NCBI GenBank assembly: GCA_938023735.1
Contig: CALJDK010000036.1
Span: 1-64,000, forward strand
Source of the DNA: an uncultured Acidimicrobiales bacterium
GTDB taxonomy: Bacteria; Actinomycetota; Acidimicrobiia; Acidimicrobiales; SHLQ01
Reading direction: 5' to 3'
Length of the DNA stretch: 64,000 nt
Numbering within the stretch: the first letter of the stretch is position 1; every line of letters begins with the position of its first letter. Below, in pieces: positions 17,430 to 26,776 of the stretch. Position numbers and translations under genes: made by a program. The notes under the pieces are model-generated. The model had not been told where the DNA came from. It was given only the letters and a program-made list of their open reading frames with translations, and searched no databases.

Positions 17430-20400
17430 TTAATCGGCAGGAGATTGGGGTGGAGGAGATGAGGGTGGAGGAGGAGGTGGTGGAGGCGGTGAGTCGTTCG
17501 ATCCCTTGGCTGGGCGCCGATTGCTCGTTCGTTCGCGGTAGATCGCCTGGCGGGCGGCCCGGCTTACCTCGTCGGCTTTGATGAGCTGACGAAGAGTTTC
17601 GTCGAACAGCGCCATTGCTTCGGCCGCATCGGGGCCGCGGTTCTCACTCAGCACACGGAGTTGCTCGCTGATACCGCTCACCGCTCCGGCCACCCGAACC
17701 ATCGGATCATCGTCGGAGCCACCCATCAGCTTCACCCGACGGAACGAGTTCTTGATTTCGTCCCAGCGTTCGGTGTCGTCGTCGCTGAGTACGCCACGAA
17801 GTTCGCGCAGCTTGAGCAGGTTGGCTTCGGCGCCGGTGGTGAGGGTTTGGGCTTCGCCGACGTAGTGATCGTCGAGCAGCGCCTCGAGCTCGTCGTCGTT
17901 CATAACCGGCAGCACTTTTTCCGCCAACCGGTTCATGTTTCGATACGAACCCTGCAGCTGGAAGCGTGGTTCGGTGCGGAACTCGTCCTCCTGCGATGCC
18001 GAGCTGATGTAGGTCTGATTAACCGCCAGCAACACTTGCTGCACCTGGATAAGTCGTCGGAACGTGGCGACGAGCTCGTCGATCTCGACGGCCGAGTAGG
18101 GGTGGGTGAGGTCGTCAGGCGACACCGCATCGCCCTGCGCCATAGCGATGAGCTTGAGGGTGTCGGCGGGGTCACGGGTAGTGAGTGCCGCAAGAACGGG
18201 GTTCGAGGTGAGCGAGTTCTCGAGGTAGCTCAACGCGAATTGCTGATCATTTCCGGTGAGCACATCGCCAAGGTTGTAGGTATCGGCACGGTTGGCGAGC
18301 ATGTCGGGAATCTGGAACCGCTCGCCCGACTCGGTGTAGGGGTTACCGGCCATCACCACGGCGAAGCGCTTGCCGCGAAGGTCATAGGTTCGGGTGCGTC
18401 CGTTCCACACACCCTCCATGCGGCGCTGTGCATCGGACATCGAGATGAACTTCTGTAAAAGCTCGGGGTTCGTGTGCTGAATATCGTCGAGGTAGAGCAG
18501 CACGTTGCTGCCCATCTCCAACGCGAAGTTGATCTTGTCGACCTCTTGCGCCGCCGTGGCGTTGGGAGCCTCGGACGGGTCGAGCGAGTCAACACCGTGG
18601 CCGAGCGCCGGGCCGTTGACTTTCACAAACACCATGCCCAACCGGTTGGCCACGTATTCCATGAGCGTGGTCTTGCCGTAGCCAGGCGGCGAGATGAGCA
18701 GCAGCAGACCCATCTGGTCGGTGCGGCCGCCTTCGATGGTGCCGAGCTGCTTGGCCAGGTTGTCGCCGATGAAGGGCAGGTAGACCTGATCGATCAGCTG
18801 GTTGCGCACGAACGCGCTCATCACCTTGGGAGTGAACTCGTCGAGGCGAAGCCGGTGTCGGGTATTGGCGAGGAGCTCGTGGCGGGCCGCTTGGTAGGCC
18901 CGGAAACCGGGCACCACAGTGCGGCGGAAGACGTCGCCTTCGGCCAGCAGTTGGTCGTACCGGAATGACAGCGTCTGGTTGACGATGCGACCGTGCTGGC
19001 TCAGCAGGCCGTCTACCTCGCAGCGAAGATCGACGGCGCCGGCTTGATGAGGAAGGTCGCCGGCGACGAGCAGCGCTACCGCCTCGGGAACGTAGGGAAG
19101 AGCCTCGGGTTGCTGGGCCTCGGCAAAGGCGGTGAACCAGGCGGCGAGCAGCCGAGCCCTGTCGCTCAGGCTCTCGAGTTCGGCGAGCGAGCTACCGACC
19201 GTGTCGTGATGCAGCGCCAGTGCGTCGCGAAGGTTTGACGCAGCGCTGCTCACTACGAAGGCCAGCGGCTCTTCGGCAAGTTCTTCGAACAGATATGCGG
19301 CAACCGCAACCAGGTCGCCGTCGACACCGAGCGCGTCGACCACTGCGGGATTCTGTTCAGCAAACACGGTGATGCGCTCGGTAAGGGCGCTGATGAAGTC
19401 GGCGATGGCTGGTGATTTTGCAAAGGTCGAACGAAGTCGACCCAGGCTCTTGCCACTGGCCAACAACTTTCGTTGATCATCGTCGTCGACGCCGTGGGCC
19501 CAGAACACCTGCGCCATGGCCCGGGTGTGAGGCTCAAAGCGAAGCAGCGCTACTTCGTCCCATCGGTTCACCAGCACTCCGAGGATGAGCGCGGCGTCGT
19601 GGTCGTGCACACCACGGTCGTAGCCCTCGTCGACCCGACCCTCGGCCGCTGATCGAACAAGTGCTTCGAGACCAGTTGGCGAACCAGCGGCCGCACGCAG
19701 CTCGGCCATGGAGATCTCGCCTTCGCCATCTGCTGCGTTAGCAAGCAGCGCGGTGGCAAGAAACTCGATGCGACTGAAATCGCTTCGCTCGGAAACCAGG
19801 CTTTGGTCCCAGAATGGTCGAAGCGCATCGAGGTTGTAGTCGTCGACCCCGGCACCGGCGAGCGCTTCGGCCGAAACAACTTCCCGGAAGTCGGTTCCCG
19901 TGATCACCACATGGAGTTGGCCATCGATAACGGCAGTGGTCAGCTCGAGTCGCTGCGAATCGACACTGAACCGGTGGCGGCCCAGACGAATGACCTGACC
20001 GCCATCTTCGAAGATGTCGGTGCGGTCGCGAAGTGATCGGGCGGCTTCTTCTTTGGCGGTTTCAAGGGTTCGCAGTACTTCGTCGGCGCGTACCTGCTCG
20101 TCGAGACCGCGCAGGTCCTCGGCAATCGAACGCACCTTGGCGACCAGCGGATCGCTCACAAAGAAGGCATTGATTTCGTCCGGTGATTCGAAGCCCTCGA
20201 TCCGCCGGTTCAGGCTGACGAGAATTCGGTCGGACGCATCGACTAGTCGACGGGCGGCGCGCTGACGGTCGTCGATAAGCGACTGCTTGCGCGACGAGAA
20301 CGCCTCGTAGATATCTTCCCGTTTGGTGGCGATCTGTTCGAGATAGTCGTCGGATTCACCGAACCGGCTCTCGAGATTCTCCAGCTGCACGAGCAGAGTT

Positions 20401-22661
20401 CCAAGAGCTGCGTCGGCCCGTTCGGGAGTGGTGGATCGAGAAAGTTCGGCGGTAACCGATTGCGAGAAGAGCCCAAACTCAACGCCAAACGCTGCGCTGC
20501 TTTCCGCATCGTTGAGCGTGCGGCGCTGGTTCTCGGCGACCGCTCGGGTGCGGTTGAGTGAGCCCATCACATCGGACACTCGTTCGAAGATGCTGGTTCG
20601 GACGGTGGCGTCGTCGATATCGAGACCGCCGACCACCTCGGTGAGCAGATCGAGACCGCCGCCGATGTCGTCAAGCGACTCGAGGTGCGGTTGCAGGTCG
20701 GTGACCTTCTCAGTCGACTCGATCGTGGTGGTTAGTGCGGCAACATCGGTGTGGAACCCTTCGAACGCTGCATCGTCGGCGAGGAACTCGACCGCCTGAC
20801 CCGACTGGCTGTCGAACGCCTCGGTCAGCGTGCTGTCGAGCTCGTCGAGCGCAGCATTGTCTACATAGCGAACATCGCGCAGCGTGAGTACATGACCCTG
20901 CTGGCGACGAAGTTGCTGGAGGGCGTCGACAAACTCTCGCGTGCTGCTGGGACGCTTGGCACGAAGTCCGTCGACCAACGTGTTGATCTCGGCACGCGAC
21001 TCGTCGACCACATCGATGGCGGTTGCCTTGAGCGACTCGGCCTTATCGAACTCGTCGATGATGAGCTCGGAGGTGGCACGGATCTCGCCGAGTGGTTCGG
21101 CGAGGTCGCCGGCCTTGTCGTCGGCGAGCCAGGGGTGCGCATCGAGCACCCGGACGGTGGTGGTGGACAGGGCTTCAAACACCGCTGCCGACGGCTCGAC
21201 GTCGGCGACGAGGCGTTTGATGTTGAGCGACTCACTTACGCCGCGCACAGCTTCGGCGTTGCCGATGCGCTCGAGAAATCCGTCGCCCAACGGCTGCCGG
21301 GCGTGAAAGTCGTCGCTGACAAACGGCGTGGCCCAGATCTGCATGGGGTGCACCCGCGTGGGTTCGCCGTCGTCGCGGAACACCACCAGCGTTCCGTCCT
21401 CGAAGATGCTGTAGCCGTGGCAGTTGAGAGGCGGGGCGACCTCGCGACGGATGAGGTTGTAGCTCAACAGGATGGTGCGGCCCTCGGAGCGTTGATGAAA
21501 CGCGTACAGCACATCCTCGCCGTTCGGCGACCTGCGCTCGGCCTTGAACTCCATCGACGAGGTATCGAGGTCGAACACCTTCGTGTCGCCTTCGCGCAAG
21601 TAGTAGCCGCCGGGAAAGATCAACCCGTGGTCTTCGGGCAGGATCTGGCAGGACTGCCCGATCGCGTCCACTCGAAGAGCGGTGCGGTTGAACAGATTGA
21701 CGACGAAGTACCGGTCGTGGTCTTCCAGATACGGCCGCACCTTCAACAGGACGAGGTCGCCGACCACGGCGTAGTCGATAGATGTGTCGTCGACCGATTG
21801 GTCGGCATTGTCCACCGACTCGGTGAGAACCACGGCACCGGTTTCGGTGTTGTCTTCGAGGCGAAGTTCGAGTTTCCCGTTCTCGGGATACACAAACACG
21901 CTGTCGGCGATGTTTACGTGCGGCTCGGGACCACCCGAGTGGTTTGCCCTGGTGCTGGCAACCCATTCAAACCCGAACTGCGGCGGGTAGCCGTGGTCGC
22001 GTTCGCCACGGTTGTCGAGGTAGCGAGCAGCGCCGTCGGGCGAGACCTCCCAGCGAAACACCCGGATATCGCTAATCGAGTTACCGATCTGAAACGCGGC
22101 GAGCAACCGACCTTCGGTGCGTCGGAGCTGGAGGAGCTTGTTGTCTTTGTAGTAGCGGGTGAGCTCGGCGAAATCACTGAGGAACGATGGGTCGTGCAAC
22201 CAGGCGCTGGATGCACCGTCGACGTCCTCGGAGACTGGCGACAGCGAGAAGGCAGTCTCGGCGCCGGCCTCTCCCTGGGCTCCCCTGGCTAGGCGGTGCA
22301 GGCTGAATACATCGTCGATGGTGGTCTCGGACTTCAGCCCCATGAACACGTTGTAGCCAAAGAGCAGCTGGTCGCCGACCGACACGATGTCGCGCGCAAC
22401 ACAGTTGTTTTCGGTACGAATCCGTTCGCTGCCGACCAGCTCGAACCGGCTGGTGCCGAACGTTTCGAGGCGTTCGTCGTTGAGGCGCGATGCTCGACGG
22501 CCCAGCTCGTCTGCGTGTTCGAGCAGGCGTGACCGCAGAAGTTCGTAGGTTCCGGCGCCGGCCGTATCGGCAACGGCGGAGGCCGACTCTGCTGAGCCAG
22601 CAGCAGCAGCAGTGTCGGCGGGCTCAGCGCCGGAGGGAAACTCGGGTTCGGTGGTCGTCAC
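17430..22661 (-). CDS. Giant (1743 aa) AAA ATPase of the 'DNA repair ATPase' type, with polyproline C-terminus
   Basis: N-terminal DUF3686-like region; P-loop 'SPPGYGKTTLMEY', 'NVLLYLDDIQHTNPELLQKFISMSDAQRRMEGVWNG', 'FAVVMAGNPYTESGERFQIPDMLANRADTY'. Ends PPPPPPPPPSSPPPQSPAD. Confidence 0.88.
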   Translation of the reverse strand: MTTTEPEFPSGAEPADTAAAAGSAESASAVADTAGAGTYELLRSRLLEHADELGRRASRLNDERLETFGTSRFELVGSERIRTENNCVARDIVSVGDQLLFGYNVFMGLKSETTIDDVFSLHRLARGAQGEAGAETAFSLSPVSEDVDGASSAWLHDPSFLSDFAELTRYYKDNKLLQLRRTEGRLLAAFQIGNSISDIRVFRWEVSPDGAARYLDNRGERDHGYPPQFGFEWVASTRANHSGGPEPHVNIADSVFVYPENGKLELRLEDNTETGAVVLTESVDNADQSVDDTSIDYAVVGDLVLLKVRPYLEDHDRYFVVNLFNRTALRVDAIGQSCQILPEDHGLIFPGGYYLREGDTKVFDLDTSSMEFKAERRSPNGEDVLYAFHQRSEGRTILLSYNLIRREVAPPLNCHGYSIFEDGTLVVFRDDGEPTRVHPMQIWATPFVSDDFHARQPLGDGFLERIGNAEAVRGVSESLNIKRLVADVEPSAAVFEALSTTTVRVLDAHPWLADDKAGDLAEPLGEIRATSELIIDEFDKAESLKATAIDVVDESRAEINTLVDGLRAKRPSSTREFVDALQQLRRQQGHVLTLRDVRYVDNAALDELDSTLTEAFDSQSGQAVEFLADDAAFEGFHTDVAALTTTIESTEKVTDLQPHLESLDDIGGGLDLLTEVVGGLDIDDATVRTSIFERVSDVMGSLNRTRAVAENQRRTLNDAESSAAFGVEFGLFSQSVTAELSRSTTPERADAALGTLLVQLENLESRFGESDDYLEQIATKREDIYEAFSSRKQSLIDDRQRAARRLVDASDRILVSLNRRIEGFESPDEINAFFVSDPLVAKVRSIAEDLRGLDEQVRADEVLRTLETAKEEAARSLRDRTDIFEDGGQVIRLGRHRFSVDSQRLELTTAVIDGQLHVVITGTDFREVVSAEALAGAGVDDYNLDALRPFWDQSLVSERSDFSRIEFLATALLANAADGEGEISMAELRAAAGSPTGLEALVRSAAEGRVDEGYDRGVHDHDAALILGVLVNRWDEVALLRFEPHTRAMAQVFWAHGVDDDDQRKLLASGKSLGRLRSTFAKSPAIADFISALTERITVFAEQNPAVVDALGVDGDLVAVAAYLFEELAEEPLAFVVSSAASNLRDALALHHDTVGSSLAELESLSDRARLLAAWFTAFAEAQQPEALPYVPEAVALLVAGDLPHQAGAVDLRCEVDGLLSQHGRIVNQTLSFRYDQLLAEGDVFRRTVVPGFRAYQAARHELLANTRHRLRLDEFTPKVMSAFVRNQLIDQVYLPFIGDNLAKQLGTIEGGRTDQMGLLLLISPPGYGKTTLMEYVANRLGMVFVKVNGPALGHGVDSLDPSEAPNATAAQEVDKINFALEMGSNVLLYLDDIQHTNPELLQKFISMSDAQRRMEGVWNGRTRTYDLRGKRFAVVMAGNPYTESGERFQIPDMLANRADTYNLGDVLTGNDQQFALSYLENSLTSNPVLAALTTRDPADTLKLIAMAQGDAVSPDDLTHPYSAVEIDELVATFRRLIQVQQVLLAVNQTYISSASQEDEFRTEPRFQLQGSYRNMNRLAEKVLPVMNDDELEALLDDHYVGEAQTLTTGAEANLLKLRELRGVLSDDDTERWDEIKNSFRRVKLMGGSDDDPMVRVAGAVSGISEQLRVLSENRGPDAAEAMALFDETLRQLIKADEVSRAARQAIYRERTSNRRPAKGSNDSPPPPPPPPPSSPPPQSPAD

Positions 22662-22697
22662 GGGAGCGACTTGTCAGGAGTGCTTGCGGCGGCCCGA

Positions 22698-24734
22698 CTA
22701 GAGGTCTCCGATCGGCAGATCGCCGATTCCTTCTTTGGCGACCGCGTCGATGATGTTGCTCAGCTTGCTCTTCATCTCACCGTCGGAGTTCTTCATAGCC
22801 TGGGCGAGGAACGCCGAGATCGTGAGATCGCGGAGACCCGACCCGCCGAGCCCTGCAGTGAGTTCGGTGAGGTCGGCCACAATGTCTCCGTCGCCATCGA
22901 GGTACTTGCCGAACAGCTTGCTGGTGGTGCCTGAGTTCTCCACAAACGCGTCGACGGACTTGCCGCCGGCAACCGCGCCAACGAGACGATCGACGAAGAT
23001 ATCGGATCCGCCGACAATGTCGATGTCGGCGCTTTCGAGACCAGCTTTGAGTGCGTCGGCCTGGGCGTTGGCGATACCAACCTGGGCTTCGACCTTGGCC
23101 AGGTCGACCTCTTTCTGTGCATCGAGGCGTCGGGTGAACTCTTCGAATTCCTGACCCACACCTTCGAGCTCGCGCATGGCGGCAGCCTTGTCGGTGAGAC
23201 CAGCGGCCTCGCCACGCAGAATCGCTTCGGCGGCGTGCGCTTCGGCCGTACCCATGTCGCGGACCACAGCGGCCTCGGCGGCGCCTTCTTTTTGGGTTGC
23301 GCCAGCGTCAGCTTCACGAACCCGAACCTCGGCCAGACCAACCTTCTCGATGGCGATTGCGTCGGCTTCCTTCACGGTGACCTCGGCGAGTCCCTTGGCG
23401 GCCGCCTCGGCCTGTGCACCTTCGGCTAGGCGAACCATGGCTTTGGCATCGAGGTCGCTGGCTTCAAGATCGGCGCGCGAGATGGTGACTCGCTCGGTGG
23501 CCTTGTGCTGCGCTGCCTTCTCGGCAGCCTCGGCGGCCTTGATGTCTTTGACGAACGCGCCCTCGGCTTCGGCTTCAGCCTCGATGACGGTTGCGTCCCG
23601 GTGACGGTTGGCGTCTTCGACAACACGGAGGGTCTTAATTGCCTCTTCTTCTTCGGCGACCGACTTCTCGACCGATGTCCGCTTGGCCACGATCTCGGCG
23701 ATCTCGGTCTTTTCGAGCTCGAGCCCTTTGGTGGCGCCGACGGTTTCGAGTTCGCGGGCGATGATCTCAAGCTCGCGAGCCTTGGTGATGCGTTCTTCTT
23801 CGACGGCGACAACCCGCAGGCGGTTGCGCTCGGCGACCTCGACTTCGCGCATGAGGTTTTCCTGCTGCACCCCAACGTCTTGTTCGGTAGCGAGGCGTGC
23901 GGTTTCTGCCCGAAGATGTTCTTCGGCTGCAATCTTTGCGGTCTCTGCTTCTTCGCGGGCGCGCACCGTCTGGATCTCACGAGACTGCCGAGCCTCGGCG
24001 TCGGCCTGCTGTCGTTGCAGCTCGAGCACTGCTTCGCGTGTCTCGACGTCCTTCTGCGTGATCTGCTTCTCTTCTTCTCGGGTCGCAACGTTGGTTGCCA
24101 CATGCTCGAGCGCCGTGAGCTCGGTGATCTTACGAATACCCTGGGCGTCGAGGATGTTGGTGTCGTCGAGGCTCGAAAGCGGCGTCTGCTCGAGGTAATC
24201 GATGGCGGCGTCTTCGAGCACATACCCGTTGAGGTCGGTACCAATCACCTCGATGATCTCGTCACGGAACCGGCGACGCTCGGTGTAGAGGTCGATGAAG
24301 TCGAGGCGCTTACCCACAGTTTTGAGCGCCTCAGAGAACTTGGCGGTAAACAACTCTTCGAGCGTTTCCTGCTGGCTGGCCCGGTCGACACCGATGGCCT
24401 GTGCCACCTTGATCACGTCTTCCTCGGCGTTGTTGACCCGCACGAAAAAGTTCACCTTGATGTCGGCCCGAATGTTGTCGCGACAGATCAAACCTTCGGT
24501 GGCGCGACGATCGATCTCGATGGTCTTGACCGAGGTATCCATGATCTCGGCCTTGTGAATCACCGGCAGCACAACGCGGCCAGTAAACGACACCACGACG
24601 TCGTTCATGGTGCTCACCACCAGCGCCTTGCCCTGAGGAACCTTGCGGAACAGGGTGCTGAAGAACGCCGCAATGAGCAGCGCAAGGATCACGAGGACGG
24701 CAATGACGGCACCGATGCCAATGAGAACAGACAT
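22698..24734 (-). CDS. Flotillin / SPFH-domain protein (YqiK-like)
   Basis: N-terminal TM (MSVLIGIGAVIAVLVILALLIAAFFS), SPFH region, long Ala/Glu-rich flotillin coiled coil, 678 aa. Confidence 0.92.
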   Translation of the reverse strand: MSVLIGIGAVIAVLVILALLIAAFFSTLFRKVPQGKALVVSTMNDVVVSFTGRVVLPVIHKAEIMDTSVKTIEIDRRATEGLICRDNIRADIKVNFFVRVNNAEEDVIKVAQAIGVDRASQQETLEELFTAKFSEALKTVGKRLDFIDLYTERRRFRDEIIEVIGTDLNGYVLEDAAIDYLEQTPLSSLDDTNILDAQGIRKITELTALEHVATNVATREEEKQITQKDVETREAVLELQRQQADAEARQSREIQTVRAREEAETAKIAAEEHLRAETARLATEQDVGVQQENLMREVEVAERNRLRVVAVEEERITKARELEIIARELETVGATKGLELEKTEIAEIVAKRTSVEKSVAEEEEAIKTLRVVEDANRHRDATVIEAEAEAEGAFVKDIKAAEAAEKAAQHKATERVTISRADLEASDLDAKAMVRLAEGAQAEAAAKGLAEVTVKEADAIAIEKVGLAEVRVREADAGATQKEGAAEAAVVRDMGTAEAHAAEAILRGEAAGLTDKAAAMRELEGVGQEFEEFTRRLDAQKEVDLAKVEAQVGIANAQADALKAGLESADIDIVGGSDIFVDRLVGAVAGGKSVDAFVENSGTTSKLFGKYLDGDGDIVADLTELTAGLGGSGLRDLTISAFLAQAMKNSDGEMKSKLSNIIDAVAKEGIGDLPIGDL

Positions 24735-24789
24735 GGGAACTACTCGCTTTCTGTGGGCAATTGCCCGGTGTGGCTCGAAGAGCCTGGTG

Positions 24790-24836
24790 TGGGGGTTGGG
24801 AAGAGTGTGGGGGTTAGGAAGGGGGTAGGGGTTGGG
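24790..24836 (+). other. G-rich tract with G-quadruplex potential between yqiJ-like and flotillin genes
   Basis: GGGGGTTGGGAAGAGTGTGGGGGTTAGGAAGGGGGTAGGGGTTGGG: more than four runs of three or more G, short loops, TTGGG/TTAGG-like units. Confidence 0.75.
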
Positions 24837-24838
24837 AT

Positions 24839-25456
24839 CTAGCCGAGGTCGTCGGTATCGGGGGACACGAGGTAGGTGTCGGCCGAGCTGTCACGGCCGA
24901 AAATGAGGGCCTGATCGCCGGCGGTGAGGTCGTTCTCGACGTTGCAACGAACCTGCACGAGCAGCGTGCCGCCCGCCGGATCGGCCACTTCGGCCTGACC
25001 GAACACGTCGGTGACTTTGAGGGTGGTGATGACACAGAGTTGGCCAGCCAGGTCGCCTCGGCTGCGACCGGCACCGGCGGCGAAGACTTTGCCGACCGGG
25101 CGAGAAACGACACTGGCGGCGAGGACGCCCACCACCAGGGAAACGACGATAACCACCACGCCAACGATGATGAGCAGCGTGTCGTTGCGGTCGCCGATGA
25201 TGCTCATCAGCAGGAAACTGGCGAACCAAGAGAAAAGCGAAACCAGGGTGGCAGTGAGCGCAATCGGTAGCCCGGCAAGCCCAAGGTTGGAGAACAGGTT
25301 GCCACCCATGTCGGCGTCGATCTCGAAGCCGGCCTCGGCGCCAAAGCCAAGAAGCGTCGTGAGCGCAAAGAACAGTAGCGATACTGCCAGAGCCACGGTA
25401 AAGATGACCGTCGGGAATGCAATCGCCACATCGACGAAATCTTCCACGTTCCTCAC
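24839..25456 (-). CDS. YqiJ/NfeD-like membrane protein with C-terminal OB-fold
   Basis: Several TM helices then 'GRSRGDLAGQLCVITTLKVTDVFGQAEVADPAGGTLLVQVRC'. Immediately upstream of flotillin, like yqiJ-yqiK. Confidence 0.8.
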   Translation of the reverse strand: MRNVEDFVDVAIAFPTVIFTVALAVSLLFFALTTLLGFGAEAGFEIDADMGGNLFSNLGLAGLPIALTATLVSLFSWFASFLLMSIIGDRNDTLLIIVGVVVIVVSLVVGVLAASVVSRPVGKVFAAGAGRSRGDLAGQLCVITTLKVTDVFGQAEVADPAGGTLLVQVRCNVENDLTAGDQALIFGRDSSADTYLVSPDTDDLG

Positions 25457-25624
25457 CGCTCCCTTCTCAATCCATTCTTGCGCACCGGCTCACCTTCCTT
25501 CCAACGAATTTCGGGAGGTCAGCGAGTTGGTCCGATCGTGAGAAACTCATGGCAAGCCATGCGCATCGTCCCGCCAACGGGACCAGACCGGTCTGTTCCT
25601 CATCGGCAAGAAAGCCTCAAACTC

Positions 25625-26617
25625 ATGCCATTCGACCCTCTTTCCGCCGACGCGGTATCTCATCACGCCCCTGCTCGGGCTGCGCTGGCCGGAAACCCCT
25701 CGGACGGATACGACGGCCGAGTGGTAGCAACCGTGATCACCCAGATGTCGGCGACGGTCACGGTTGCGCCGAGCGACACGTTTCGGGTGGGTGACACAAC
25801 ATTCGCGACAACCGACAACCTCCCTCCTTATGACCAAACAGGCGATGCGGCGCTATTCGTTGCATCGATCGCCATCGCCGCCCGCCGATGGCAGGTAACG
25901 CCCTGCACGATTCAGTGGACCACCACGATTCCCCGCTCGGTGGGTCTTTCTGGTTCAAGCGCGCTCGTCATAGCCACGCTCAAGGCGCTCGCCGAACATG
26001 ACCAGCAGCAACTCGACCCCCAACAGTTGCCGTCTATGGCCCTCGCCGCCGAGAAGCTGCTGGGAATCACCGCCGGACTCCAAGACCGAGTCGTGCAAAC
26101 CTTCGGCGGTCTTCAGGACATGACTTTTCCTCGTCGGCCGGCCCGAGGCGAAGCCGCATTCACCCAACGTCTTCTTTCGCCTCGACGCGAACTGGAACTC
26201 GCCGTCCTTTACGACACGTCGGCAGCTGAGCCGAGTCAGGTCTTTCACGGCGAACTCCGGCAACGTTACGACGACGGCGACCAGTCGGTTCGAACCGCCA
26301 TGCGCTCGCTCGCTCGGGCCGCCGAAACGGCCTCTCGGGCTGTCGAGGCAGGGGATCTCAGGGCGCTTGGCGTCGCAATGAATGAAAGCTATGACCTACG
26401 GGCGGGAATGAGCGACCTCTCGCCCAGCCATGTCCGACTCATCGAACTGGTTCGGTCATGCGGGCTTGCTGCGAACTACGCAGGCTCGGGCGGATCCGTC
26501 GTGGCGTTGATCACCTCCACCGCCGGCCGCGACCGACTCGCTGCACTCGCCGACCAACAGAAACTCGGTCTTCACCGGTGGACCGTTCCGCCCTCTCGGC
26601 CGGCCTCCTTCGGGTAG
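25625..26617 (+). CDS. GHMP-family small-molecule kinase (glucuronokinase-like)
   Basis: 'HAPARAALAGNPSDGYDG', GHMP ATP motif 'TTIPRSVGLSGSSALVIATL', 'CGLAANYAGSGGSVVAL'. Confidence 0.88.
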   Translation: MPFDPLSADAVSHHAPARAALAGNPSDGYDGRVVATVITQMSATVTVAPSDTFRVGDTTFATTDNLPPYDQTGDAALFVASIAIAARRWQVTPCTIQWTTTIPRSVGLSGSSALVIATLKALAEHDQQQLDPQQLPSMALAAEKLLGITAGLQDRVVQTFGGLQDMTFPRRPARGEAAFTQRLLSPRRELELAVLYDTSAAEPSQVFHGELRQRYDDGDQSVRTAMRSLARAAETASRAVEAGDLRALGVAMNESYDLRAGMSDLSPSHVRLIELVRSCGLAANYAGSGGSVVALITSTAGRDRLAALADQQKLGLHRWTVPPSRPASFG

Positions 26618-26776
26618 CCGTCGGCGAGCTGTACGAGCGATTTCCAACCTGAACCCCAATCACTTTCGGTACGTACAAAGTATTTTCGACCCGCGCGGCC
26701 AGTCGTTGCAACGAATGGGGCCCATGTGGAAATTGTTCACCGTGGAAACCGGCCCAATCTGGATAGAAATAGTGCC

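Noticed and set aside
20751-22292. 513-aa plus-strand ORF opposite the giant ATPase
   Set aside because: Antisense to a long conserved AAA protein; composition is typical of a high-GC antisense frame and no domain is recognisable.
23505-24842. 445-aa plus-strand ORF opposite flotillin
   Set aside because: Antisense to the flotillin coiled coil; no recognisable motif.
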